From Symsagittifera roscoffensis (lineage: Eukaryota > Xenacoelomorpha > Acoela > Convolutidae), in NCBI RefSeq assembly GCF_963678635.1, contig NC_087064.1, positions 66,891,548-66,955,547 on the forward strand: a DNA stretch of 64,000 nt. The letters are read 5' to 3'. The notes under the pieces were generated by a model, which did no database searches, was not told where the DNA came from, and saw nothing but the letters and a program-made list of their open reading frames with translations. Below, piece after piece: positions 22,937-33,496 of the stretch. The first letter of the stretch is position 1, and each line of letters begins with the position of its first letter. The position numbers and the translations under genes were made by a program.

Positions 22937-25130
22937 CACCAAATTTTTTGCACAGACCATTATGAGCTAAGAGAAAAAAGTTCTGGCATTTTGAAAAGCT
23001 CGTAGAAAATCGAATAAAAAACTTTCTATTGATTTGCAAAAGTATATTATTTTTCTAGTAGGATATAGGAATTTCTCAAAGGCGTCAATTTTCAAAAAAA
23101 GGTTCAAAAATTTTGTCGACCTAATCGACTAAATTGTTTTTCCTAGCTCTCCCAATTAACTATAAGTATCCTTTATTGACCAATTTTTCTGCGCCGCACT
23201 TTCAGGCGTTTTTTCGGAAAATTTTATCAAAAAATGGCATTTATTTATTCGCGTTCCTCAATAATTAGTTTCGAAAAATTTTAGAGTCAATCAACCAAAA
23301 CTGCATGTCGTAAAGTAGTACCAGAGGGGTCCTTTGGGTAGTCAGTTGGTAAATCTCTGATCTGAGAGGGAAAATTTTGTGATCAAGGTGGTCTGAATGT
23401 CAAATAAATAAATTTCTTGACACCAATTTTTCTCGACGCTAATATTTTTTTTGGAATCCAAATCACAACCCGGGCAAAAAAGGGTTTTAATATGATGCTT
23501 TACTTGACCCCTGCGAGTTTCAATGAGTGGGGGTCAAAACTACTCTGAAAAGAAACACAACCTGCGCCAGAGTTCCATCCCACTTCGTAAAGGAAATCGT
23601 CGGAACGAAAATTAATTTTGACTGTCATGCTTAGGTCTCACAAAGCCGATGAAAAAAAAAACGTGGAACCTTTTCCAATTTTAGACAAAATTGTCTGAAA
23701 TCTAATCACATCAAATGGTAAAAGCTATTGAAGTCGAAAAACCTCAGTTTTTTGTGTACACCATCTATAGAATTTTCTTTTTAATTCTTCTACTGCTTGC
23801 GGGTTTCCATTAAATTCTGCATAATTAAATGGATTAAAGGGTAGGTAAAAGGGGATGAAAATGATATGCTTTCGCTCTATCAATAGTGGCTTTAGTGACA
23901 TAAGCGGATGAAAAGAGAGAGAGATTTAAAAGAGTGAAAAATGTCTTGGTAGTTAGAAAAAAGTCTTTTCAGGTATTATAAATTAAAACTAGAACTTGAA
24001 TTAGATAGTGACTTAGGGTATGATGCATCTTGTGCAAAAAGCTTTTTCAGAATATCCGAATGAGTAGTCATCATCCTCCGCGAAAGACAGTTGACTGAAA
24101 GCAGCAGGCTGAACAAATCTTTGCAGACGGAAAATGGTGAAAATGAAGGAAAAATATTTCGAAATAGTACAAATTAGATTATAATTTTTCATTTTTTAGT
24201 ATTTTAATGACATAATCATCCCGTGCGTAATTTGTTTTTCATTTGGTCCGCAGTCAAATGTCAATGGCTTTTACGGAAAACATAAGCCAATGCAAAATAA
24301 CAACAGTTGTTTTGATGTCCGTACTAAATCTGCAGCAGCCGAAAATAGTTTCGAATTGCTGTAATTTTGAAACTAAAATTGAGCAAAAAAAAACAAAAAA
24401 AAATGTTTTTTTTTTGAAAATTTTATCCATTTTTTAAACATGAACACCACTATATCGAGCTTAAAAACAGGGGGATTATTTAAAAAATTTCCTTGATATG
24501 AACAGTTTTGTTCAGGTTTTCAAAATGACTTCGTATCATATAACGGTGCCGAATTATCCGACTGCACCATGACTTCTTATAAAAAGTAGTTAGTTTTTTT
24601 TTCAAATTTTTAAGTTTTCATTTAGAAAATGTCAAGTAAAAACTGGTATAACTCAAGTTTAGTGTTCAATTTGCCTTATTTATATGTTGGATTACCCATG
24701 CCAGTCTCAATTCATTAAATGATTTAAAAAGTATAACAGAAAAAAGAAGGTGTCTCGAAAGTGAAATAATCAAACAACTTGCTTTTTCCATACATATAAA
24801 CGGATTGAATGATTGAATGTACCAGAATATATCGTAGGAAGATTCGAGTGATATATCATACTATAACTCTGAAAACCTAATACTGAAAACTGACTAGAAA
24901 CTAAGACTGAAACCTAATAAAAATTTTCAAACACTCAACGCAGTTTAAAGAAAAACCGGCTAGAAAATTCTAATTTTTGGTTTATTTTTAAGCAAAATAG
25001 CAAGCCGAGCAAACCTATACATAAAGAAAGAACTACAAACTTAGTTTTACTCCTGGAATGACAGTTTTGAAGCTTTGTTTAGCGCCTTCTTGAAAACAAA
25101 ACTGAAAAAAAAAATTCTGCAAAAAAATTG
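22937..25130. other. AT-rich DNA with a family B fragment
   Basis: No gene is recognised. About 23090-23400 is a decayed family B copy (GTCGACC, GCTCTCCCA, TCTGCGCCGCA, then GGGGTCCTTTGGG) without clear ends. A GATTCGAGTGATATATCATA box at 24842-24861 is a small family C remnant. The rest shows nothing I can identify. Confidence 0.4.
23330..23402 (+). other. tRNA-like segment inside a family B fragment
   Basis: TAGTCAGTTGG at 23339-23349 fits a Pol III A box. A CTCTGATCTGAGAG stretch sits where an anticodon arm would be. GGTCTGAATGT (23390-23400) is a 7-of-11 match to a B box, 40 bases after the A box. The acceptor stem does not pair, so this is not a functional tRNA gene; it resembles a decayed tRNA-derived promoter. 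Confidence 0.35.
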
Positions 25131-25155
25131 ATTTTTTGTTTGTTTTTCCGTGTCT

Positions 25156-25260
25156 GTACGAAACAGTCCCATACAAAACAGTCCAATACAAAACAGTCCG
25201 GAAAAATATGAAAATGAACGAAAAAACAGTCCGATACAAAACAGTCCGAAAAACAGTTCC
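25156..25260 (+). repeat. Short tandem array of ATACAAAACAGTCC
   Basis: Several copies of a 13-14 bp unit (ATACAAAACAGTCC and variants) are interrupted by a short A-rich insert. It is an imperfect minisatellite, and the overlapping frames in three registers result from the repetition. Confidence 0.65.
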
Positions 25261-25359
25261 AATTAATAATTGTTTTAACAAGCCGGCAGGCCGAGAATTG
25301 TCCTTTGTTCAACAAGAATAATGAACAAAATAGTGACCGTCGCAGTTGCAAAAAGGTCT

Positions 25360-25560
25360 GTTTTTTGTTGTGGTTTGAACTTTCATATTTGATTTGTGTT
25401 CTTTCACGTTACAAAACCAAAAAAGTTCCAAGCATTTCGTAAAGGTTGAATTTGCTTCCGACGGATAATCAAAGCCTCGAAGACGGCTTGTCGTTAATCA
25501 ATTGTGAAATCATATTAAAACAGTTCCGTAACTCAGATTCCAAAAAAAATACAAACTATC
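25360..25560 (-). repeat. Family D repeat with GIY-YIG-like remnant
   Basis: This is a diverged copy of the sequence at 31130-31345 and 39358-39573. On the minus strand one frame preserves FEALIIRRKQIQPLRNAWNF, parallel to SEALIIRQKQIQSLRSDQN in the other copies. The E-A-L-x-I-R spacing recalls the C-terminal part of GIY-YIG nuclease domains carried by some eukaryotic retroelements. There is a stop shortly downstream. I read it as a dead transposon fragment; the nuclease link is tentative. Confidence 0.35.
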
Positions 25561-26571
25561 CTATTTTTCTTTACTATTCTCTCGTATGGACATAACTTCA
25601 ATAGTTTATGTGAGAACATTCTGTGAGTGGTAACTTACAGTAACTGCCTATCCTTAGTAATACTTTTTAATGTGCCGAAGCGGGTTTCAAATTGGATGAT
25701 CAAAATTACCCTGAAAAAACTTCATGTGTTATTTTTCTTTGTTTTTTGTTTCATTTTTCAACTGTTCAAATATCGCTTTTATTCCTCACGTCTGTCTTCA
25801 TTCCAATCATTTCATACTTTGATCATCTCTTTTGTGGCAACTGGCGCGTGAAATTGTTAATTATTTATTCATTCCAATCCCATTTGAAAAGCCACAATCA
25901 TTTATTATTAAATTGAGTCGAATGCGAGTTGAAAGAAAAAAGGAGCTTTTGTGGATTTAGAAAAGGGTACAAAACATTCGGAGAGGTGTCGGTTGAGGTT
26001 TTTCTTCAAAACAATTGAATCTTGTCCATTCAATCGAATTTAAACTTTATCTAAATACTTTTTAACTTTTCTAAAGTTGGTTGCATTTGGAAGGCAGCTG
26101 GTAATCTGTAAATCTTAAGCTTCGCAAGAAATTTTTTTAATCTTAACGCCAAACAAGATGTTCTAAGTAAATATCCGATCTCGTTTCTTAGTTTCCTTTT
26201 TGCTCCGCGAATGCTCTTAAAAAATAGATCTAAGGATCTGTGTCATATGATGGCTTTCTCCGGCTATTGCAGACACCTCAAAGCTCTATAGACACCTCAA
26301 AATGGTGCAATTTGGTATCGAAATAAATTTTCAGTCATTATCCGATTTCCGAAAAGTTTTATTAAAAAGTTCTAGCTTCGAGAAAAAACGTTCGTTAATT
26401 TTGCATTTTAATTTGCAATTGTCAAAAACGTTACCAATTGTTTTTCAATTATTTTTATCCCGATTGAGGTATGATTGAATAAACAATCACTGGGTCTAAA
26501 CCCATGCAAAGCACATCAGTAGCGATCATCTTGAAATGATGCGGATGTCAAAGATGTGAACTTGGAACAGT
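25561..26571. other. AT-rich DNA without recognised features
   Basis: No gene, RNA or clear repeat is recognised, apart from a short direct repeat AGACACCTCAAA at about 26269 and 26289. Confidence 0.4.
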
Positions 26572-27113
26572 AACAAGACTGCTCGTATCAGGGCGAAGCC
26601 CTGAATGTTCCGACTGCCCATTAAGGTTTATGGAGCAGTAAAATCATTAAAAAATTAAAAGTAATAAAACAAAATGAAATTTTTTTTTTTTTTAAATTTG
26701 AAATTTTTTATAAAAATAACCCCCCACACGCCATGTAAAGTACTAAAGGATAGATTTCGCCACTTGTAACAAATCAATTATGGTAAATAAGCTTCGTTAA
26801 ACCAATTTGGAACGATTTCTAAGACGGATTAACTCTCCGCTTACGCGTTAATAGCGCCAAATATATCGCGCGTGAATTGTCCCAAATTGGTCAAAATGGC
26901 CAAAATGGCAATCTTTAAACCTTCATAACTTTACAAAAAATGATCACAGGTGAAATATCTTTTCAAATTTAAGCTCAGGACAACAATACTTTTTGAATGA
27001 TATAAAAAAATTCCATCAAAAATTGCTAGTTAAAAAGTCGAAATTTGTCTGAAGAAAAAAAAACCCACCCCGAGCACAAATATTCCGTTACTTTCGTATC
27101 GAAAGTCGGAACA
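26572..27113 (-). repeat. Family A repeat, full-length copy
   Basis: Minus-strand copy with both ends preserved. The right terminus starts AACAAGACTGCTCGTATCAG with the hairpin CAGGGCGAAGCCCTG, and the left terminus ends CGAAAGTCGGAACAA. The flanks are GT and TAAATC, with no evident target duplication. It is one of the best copies for building a consensus. Confidence 0.8.
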
Positions 27114-27508
27114 ATAAATCTCTTCTCAGTTTTAAGTTCTTAGTCGCATAGAAAACTTGAATAATTATGCTTAAGCTCTGTTCTATCTCTGAGTATAGTA
27201 AACGAAATATTGAAAACTGTCTGCCAATTGAGACCTTCATCTTAGTTTTGTTATTAGGGAAATAGTTTAGGGAAATAGTTTTGTGTTTGCAATGGTATAA
27301 ATAGATTTGTTTTGGCAACCACGTGATGATATAGAATAGGAATTCAAAAACAGGTGACCTTTTGGAACTCTATGAAACAGTGACGGAATTATTGTTTCCA
27401 CTTATCCCTATTAATTTCATATTCCAACAATATCAAACGAAAAAAATTTGAACAAATGGCAATGGTTTGGGACAAGGGAGGGGATTCAAACTGATTGCTA
27501 CTAGATTA

Positions 27509-28028
27509 TTGTTCCGACTTTCGATACGAAAGTAACGGAATATTTGTGCTCGGGGTGGGTTTTTTTTCTTCACACAAATTTCGACTTTTTAACTAGCCAT
27601 TTTTGACGGAATTTTTTTTATATCATTCGAAAGATATTGTTGTGCTGAGCTTAAATTTGAAAAGATATTTTACCTGTGATTATTTTTCGTAAAGTTACGG
27701 GGGTTTAAAGATTGCCATTTTGGCCAATTTAGGACAATTAACGCACGATATATTTCGCGCTATTAACGCGTAAGCGGAGAGTTAATCCGTCTTATAAATT
27801 GTTCCAAATTGGTTAAATGAAGCTTGTTTGCCATAATTGATTTGTTACCACAAGCGAAATCTATTGTTTTGTATTTTATATGGCGTGTGGGGGGATAATT
27901 TTTATAGAAAAATCAAATTTATAGAAAAATCAAATTTCATTTAATTTCTTAAATGTTATTACTGCTCCATAAACATTAAAAGGCAGTCGGAACATTCAGG
28001 GCTTCGCCCTGAAACGATCAGTTTTGTT
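27509..28028 (+). repeat. Family A repeat, best-preserved plus copy
   Basis: 520 bp. The left end GTTCCGAC (27511-27518) leads into a small hairpin, ACTTTCGATACGAAAGT (27517-27533). The inverted box GTCGGAAC lies at 27986-27993, followed by the hairpin CAGGGCTTCGCCCTG (27997-28011) and a 17-bp tail ending TTTTGTT. The inverted box is terminal on the left but about 35 bp inside on the right, an asymmetric arrangement. No frame is conserved between copies. Confidence 0.8.
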
Positions 28029-28094
28029 ACTTACTTGAAAATAGGTTTCTTAACTGGTGTTAAACATAATTTTTAGCCGGTTAAAACGAACCTC

Positions 28095-28594
28095 CTGGCT
28101 TACGAAAGTAACGGAATATTTGTTCTCGGGGTGGGTTTTTTTTCTTCAGACAAAATGCGACTTTTTAAATAGCCATTTTGGACGGAATTTTTTTTATATC
28201 ATTCGAAAGGTATTGCTGTCCTGAGCTTAAATTTGAAAAGATATTTCACCTGTGATCATTTTTCGTAAAATTACGAGGGTTTAAAGATTGCCATCTTGGC
28301 CCATTTGGGACAATTAACGCGCGATATATTTCGCGACATTAACGCGTCAGCAGAGATTTAATTAGTCTCAAAAATCGCTCCAAATTGGCTCAAGGAAGCT
28401 TATATGCCATGATTGATTTGTTAATAGGAGCAAAATCTACTTTTTAGTACACAATATGGCGTATGGGGAGAAGTTTTTACAAAAAATCTCAACTTTATTT
28501 TATTACATTTAAACTTTTCTTGTTATTACTGCTCAATAGACCTTAAACAGCAGTGGGAACATTTAGGGCTTCGTCCTGATACGAGTAGTCTTGT
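28095..28594 (+). repeat. Family A repeat, nearly full copy
   Basis: It starts at GGCTTACGAAAGTAACGG, having lost the outermost bases of the left end. It keeps all internal boxes and ends GCAGTGGGAAC, imperfect hairpin, GAGTAGTCTTGTTT. Confidence 0.75.
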
Positions 28595-28904
28595 TTCATT
28601 CAGTTTTGATTGAACAATACTTGAAAATCTTTGAGCGTATGTAAAAATCTAAAGTTTGTCACTAGTTTTGATATGATGCTACGCAATCCATGTTTGAGTT
28701 TAGTGTAACAAGACTGCTTTTAATTTACCACACCGAGCACGAATATTCCGTGATCATTCAAAACTTTCATTCATCAAAAACTCCAATAATCACAGATTAA
28801 AAAAATTCTTTTAAACTCAGGACAACAATACTGGCCGTAAAATAAACAAATCCATGAAAAATTGACGGTTAAAAAACCAAAAATTTTAAAAGGAGAAACC
28901 AGAC

Positions 28905-29400
28905 GGCTTGTATCAGGGCACAGCCCTGACGTTTTTGACTGCCTTTGAAGGTCTATGCTGTAGTGTTTACTTCAAAAAAAATGTTACCAAAAATTGCTTC
29001 AAAAAAGAACAAAAACTTTATTTTTTTTGAGAGTTGGTTTTTGAAAAGCAAAAAAATTCACAAAGTGATATAATACAAAGTGTCAAATTCAAAGCGATAT
29101 GTTTTTCATATAATAAAAAATGGACCAAATGACATGCCTCAAATCAACTTGGAACGATTTCCAAGAAGCATTAAATCTCCGCTCACGCTTGTAAAGCACG
29201 AAATATATTATAACTATTATATCTTTAAACCCTTATAACCTCTCATAAAATTGATCACAGGTAAGTTTCTTTATAAAATTTAGCTTAGGGCAGGAATACC
29301 GCTAAGAAAAACTGCCAAAAATTACTAGTTGAAAAGTCGACATTTTTCTGGAGAAAAAACTACAACGAGCATTAATATTCCGTCATTTTATTCGAAAATG
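28905..29400 (-). repeat. Family A repeat, diverged copy (unit 1)
   Basis: A full-span but diverged minus-strand copy: the CAGGGCACAGCCCTG hairpin near 28916, then GACTGCCTTTGAAGGTCTAT, TTGGAACGATTTCCAAGAAG and, at the far end, GAGCATTAATATTCCG. The unit 2 copy is at 37133-37628. Confidence 0.65.
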
Positions 29401-29815
29401 GAAAAAACCTCAACAAGTATCAATGCTCCATCCTTCTTGGAAATTGAAAAACGAATCTGTTGCTAAAAAGAAGCTTTCGGACAATTTGGAAATCAAAATC
29501 ATTTATTTTTAAAACTCTTTTCAGTTGTTCGTGCTAATGCAGTGAAAAATACAATGTGAAAATTATCGCGCTAAGTGACACATTAAAACCCCTTACAACT
29601 TGCCTCAGTGATTTTTGGCATCCCTTAGGACCGCATTCAGTCTTAGCTATTAAAAGATAAAAACAAATTGTAGTGTGCGTAAACTACTTGAAGGAAAATA
29701 CCAGACAAAGTACCCTGTTCTGTTAAATTCGTCAAAAGTGGTGAAAAATATGTAAAGATAGTACTTTCTGACCAGTCAAGTTTAAACAATTAGTGCAAGG
29801 ATGAGGCCAGAAATA

Positions 29816-30452
29816 CTAATAATATAACCGTCTCGCCGTCACATTGTTAAAACAATTTTTCATATTATCAACACTATAGGGTACTGCCCGCATAGCTGGG
29901 GATAACTTTGAGGGAGTTTTCAAACAAAAACAACAGGTAAAAACACAATAATATAACCGTCTCGCCGTCACATTGTTAAAACAATTTTTCATATTATCAA
30001 CACTATAGGGTACTGCCCGCATAGCTGGGGATAACTTTGAGGGAGTTTTCAAACAAAAACAACAGGTAAAAACACAATAATATAACCGTCTCGCCGTCAC
30101 ATTGTTAAAACAATTTTTCATATTATCAACACTATAGGGTACTGCCCGCATAGCTGGGGATAACTTTGAGGGAGTTTTCAAACAAAAACAACAGGTAAAA
30201 ACACAATAATATAACCGTCTCGCCGTCACATTGTTAAAACAATTTTTCATATTATCAACACTATAGGGTACTGCCCGCATAGCTGGGGATAACTTTGAGG
30301 GAGTTTTCAAACAAAAACAACAGGTAAAAACACAATAATATAACCGTCTCGCCGTCACATTGTTAAAACAATTTTTCATATTATCAACACTATAGGGTAC
30401 TGCCCGCATAGCTGGGGATAACTTTGAGGGAGTTTTCAAACAAAAACAACAG
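29816..30452 (-). repeat. 129-bp minisatellite, five copies (unit 1)
   Basis: Five direct copies of a 129-bp unit are identical by eye; the last lacks about 9 bases. The period is exactly 43 codons. On the minus strand every copy is open, with segments such as KTPSKLSPAMRAVPYS and NCFNNVTARRLYY, joined to a unique 36-residue N-terminal segment in a 245-codon frame (29816-30553). That frame starts at TTG and has no ATG at its head, so translation is doubtful. Each plus-strand unit boundary reads CAACAGGTAAAAAC, resembling a splice donor. I do not recognise the peptide. It is either a repetitive coding exon or a satellite whose period happens to keep frame. Confidence 0.8.
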
Positions 30453-30574
30453 GCACTTGTGAGAGTCAAATCTTGTGTTTTGAATGCCCTGTAGTTTGGT
30501 TCTAAACAATTTTTTGATGGGAATCTTCTAGCGCAAGCACTTTCAATTTTCAATTCAAATCTATCATATTTGTT

Positions 30575-30850
30575 TCGACCATCTTGAAAAATGGGAAGGA
30601 ACTTTGTATTCGGGTGTATTTTAGTTTCTTACTTCTTTTTGTTTTCGCAAAATCTGGTACTTCAAAAATTTTTTGTAACGGTCGTGTGATATATCAGATT
30701 GAAACCCTTGCCGTCATGTATCGGAACCTATTAAAACTGTTCAAAGAAATCGCCACAATTTAACGAAAATCAGGCTTACAGTTATAATTTTTTGTCTATT
30801 TTCGAACAAACTAGCTTGCACGCAGAGGAAAAAGGACATAAATAATGCTT
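30575..30850 (+). repeat. Family C repeat (unit 1, first copy)
   Basis: It starts TTTCGACCATCTTGAAAAAT, followed by GGGAAGGAACTTTGTATTCG and a GTGATATATCAGATTGAAA box. It is a diverged copy of the repeat at 32680-33180. The unit 2 counterpart is at 38803-39078. Confidence 0.5.
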
Positions 30851-31129
30851 AAAAATGATAAAAGACGTAAAATTATTGTTTTAATCCAGGAATGTCAATT
30901 AAAAAAATTACTCACATCTTTTTTGAACTCAAAAAAATCTCTAGAAACTCGAAAAAAAATCTATTAGTTATTTTTTTTTGTTTTTCCAACAATTTTTGAT
31001 GAAAACTGTGCTCAGATATGCGTATTTTACAGTTACTGTTTGATGTACTTATTTTTTGGGCATTCGTTCTATCCGTTCATAGCCGAACGGAAAAAAATAT
31101 CACAATTTGCACAAAATTTTTTTTGATGT

Positions 31130-31345
31130 GGTTGGATTTTTGACACTTGAAAATTTGTTCTTTCACATAACCAAAATAAAAAGGTGTGCCAGTTTTGTTC
31201 TGATCACTTCGCAAAGATTGTATTTGTTTCTGACGAATTATGAGAGCCTCAGATACGACTCGTCGTTGGTCAACCGTGGTATCATATTGAAACAGTTTGA
31301 GCTGTAATTCAGGTTCTAAAATAAAACAAACTATCTTGTTCAACC
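31130..31345 (-). repeat. Family D repeat with GIY-YIG-like remnant (unit 1)
   Basis: An 88-codon minus-strand frame (31077-31343) contains RRVVSEALIIRQKQIQSLRS and GYVKEQIFKCQKSNH. Its reading frame is conserved in the diverged copy at 25360-25560, which suggests descent from a coding element. The motif spacing weakly resembles a GIY-YIG nuclease tail. Too short to be functional. Confidence 0.35.
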
Positions 31346-31410
31346 TTGTCCAAATGAGTGTTGGAAAAAATTTTTTGTGTAATTTTTTGAGAGTAAAATT
31401 AAAAAGAGTA

Positions 31411-31640
31411 CACAGTCGTGAATGTACCGACTGCCTTTTTTGGTCTATTGAGCTGTAATAACAAGAAAAATTTAAATGTAATAAAATAAAGTTCGAATTT
31501 TTTTTAAATTGAGATTTTTTGTAAAAACTTCTCCCCGTACGCCATATTGTGTACTAAGAAGTGGATTTTGCTCCTATTAACAAATTAATTATGGCATATA
31601 AACTTCCTTGAGCCAACTTGGAACAATTGTGCACATTATA
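31411..31640 (-). repeat. Family A repeat, right-half fragment (unit 1)
   Basis: It contains GTACCGACTGCC, CCCCGTACGCCATATTG and TTCCTTGAGCCAACTTGGAA in family A minus-strand order, and then stops abruptly. The unit 2 counterpart is at 39636-39865. Confidence 0.6.
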
Positions 31641-32029
31641 AGTAAATAGTATATGCCTCTTTTTGATCCATATGAAAAAATTTAATTTGATTGTTCGAAC
31701 GGAATTTATTTTGCAGTCTCATAACTGACTTTCCTAACACTCAGTCACAATTTTTTTATTTCAAACTTATGCAGTTTCTGGTGTTTGTAAATTACATTTA
31801 TTCTTTTAACACAGCGTGTCCGTCCGTCAAACACTAAGTAAAAAAGTAAACTATTTTTTCATTTAAGCAAGGTTCAATTTTTCAAAACTAATTTTTGTTC
31901 ATCAGAAAGTAAAATATTACACTTAATAAATGATTCAATGAAAAGATTGTCAAACCGAACAAAAGCAGCGCGATAAAAAAAATTGAATACAGCAAATGTT
32001 AAATTAGATTGCTAGCTTACCTCATTCTA

Positions 32030-32480
32030 TTGAGATAAAACTTTTCGACCACTGAAATTGGGGAACAACTTCGAATTCGGTTGTTTTTTTTATGTTTTTT
32101 TTTCTGTTCCGAATGTTTCAAAAAACGGAGAGAAATTTTGCATTTGATTCAATATAAGTTTTTTCTTTTTTTTCGCAGAATCATCGGAATGGGTCGATTG
32201 ATATATATTGAAGTCTTTCAGTCATGGTTTGACCGGCGTTGAAAAAGTTTTCAAAGACTATTTATCTTCATATCAAGAACAACAGTTAAAAAATGATTTT
32301 TAACCTTTATTCTAGCGAATAAAACGACCGGGCAGGCTTACAATAGCTCACTTTAACAGCTTACAATAGTTTATTTTAAGCCGTGAAGACTTTGTTTTTT
32401 CTAGTAAATTGATTTTTTATCGTCTTTTTGAGTTCCTTAATAAAATTTTGTACTTTTTTTGTTCTTTCAGTCATTGCACT
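32030..32480 (+). repeat. Family C repeat (unit 1, second copy)
   Basis: It contains ATCATCGGAATGGGTCGATT, GATATATATTGAAG and CTTTCAGTCATGGTTTG, followed by AAACGACCGGGCAGGCTTAC. It precedes a third copy in the same orientation. The unit 2 counterpart is at about 40256-40706. Confidence 0.5.
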
Positions 32481-32679
32481 ATGAAATTGTTGTCCATTTT
32501 GATTATTTTACTATGAGTGTTAAAAATGCTTTATTTCTAGCTGTTCGTTCAGATCGTTCAGATCCTGTTATAACGCCTTCCATAGAAAAAAACGACACAT
32601 GTTTGAAAAAAAAGTAGTTGTATAATTTTAAGATTATGGTCGGAGCACTTAGTGCTACTTGCTCAATAACTGGCTATAC

Positions 32680-33180
32680 TTGTTGTTCCGACCATCGAAA
32701 AAGGGGAGGAACTTTTTATTTGGTTGTGTTTTAGTTATTTTTTTTCTTTTTATTTTCCACTAAAAATCAGGTACCACAAATAATCATCGGAATTCGAGTG
32801 ATATATCATATTAAAGCGCTTTCAGTCATTATTCGAACGTCAATAAAAAAATTTGAAATTTTTCCCACGCTGTCGAAATTCTCGCGGTTTGAAATTTTTT
32901 TCATTTTTGGTCTAATTTTGAGCTAATAAGGCGACCGTGTATGCTTACAATAGCTTATCTAAGCTTAGTTTAAGCCGTGCAATTTTAGTTTTACTCAAAT
33001 AAAGGTGGTTTTTGGTTTTTTTGCTCAATTTTGGGGGTGAAAATTTTGAAAATTCAAAAAAATTCTGCAAAAAAACTTTTAAATAATTTTTGAATTTTTT
33101 TTATATTATTTTTGAGTTTTTTTTTTGTTTTCGTCATTTTTCTTCATTTTTATATTATCATTAGATTAAAACCAAACATT
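32680..33180 (+). repeat. Family C repeat (unit 1, best copy)
   Basis: It starts TTGTTCCGACCATCGAAAAA, which shares its first ten bases with the left end of family A. It continues through GGTACCACAAATAATCATCG, GAGTGATATATCAT and GACCGTGTATGCTTACAATA. The unit 2 counterpart is at 40906-41406. Confidence 0.55.
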
Positions 33181-33370
33181 CGGAAAATATTCCTTCTAGC
33201 AAATTAGTTTTTTCAATTATATAGTTTTATATAATAATTATTAGAACTTTAAGACTGGTGTCTGGGATCAACCTATAAAAAAGAGGTTTATATAAGCTCA
33301 AATTTCACTGCTCATTTCGGGGCTTCCCTTTTTTTCTTTTTTTTCTTCCTTCACTTTTCTTCTGCAGCAA

Positions 33371-33496
33371 ATGACACGCAGTTGGCAAGAAGCCAGAGTA
33401 ATTAGAGATGCGCTAAGAAAGGCCGCCTGTCATTTGAACCCAACACTGTTAAAAGGAATTAAAGACAATAAGCGCCTTCAACCGAAAACTCACTGA
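33371..33496 (+). CDS. Candidate 41-residue small gene or exon (unit 1)
   Basis: An ATG frame encodes a basic peptide starting MTRSWQEARVIRDALRKAAC and ending QPKTH. It follows a long pyrimidine tract ending TTCTTCTGCAG (a good splice acceptor). TTATATAAG lies about 80 bases upstream and could be a TATA box. Its composition is richer in G+C than the neighbourhood. I do not recognise the product, and with only 41 codons chance remains likely. The exact copy in unit 2 is at 41597-41722. Confidence 0.2.
   Translation: MTRSWQEARVIRDALRKAACHLNPTLLKGIKDNKRLQPKTH

Noticed and set aside
27997-28020. Hammerhead ribozyme in the family A terminal hairpin
   Set aside because: CCCTGATACGAG is superficially like a hammerhead core, but the conserved CUGAUGA and GAAA elements are not present in the right arrangement.
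29816-30452. CRISPR-like array
   Set aside because: The 129-bp units are contiguous and identical with no unique spacers, in eukaryotic DNA; it is a minisatellite.
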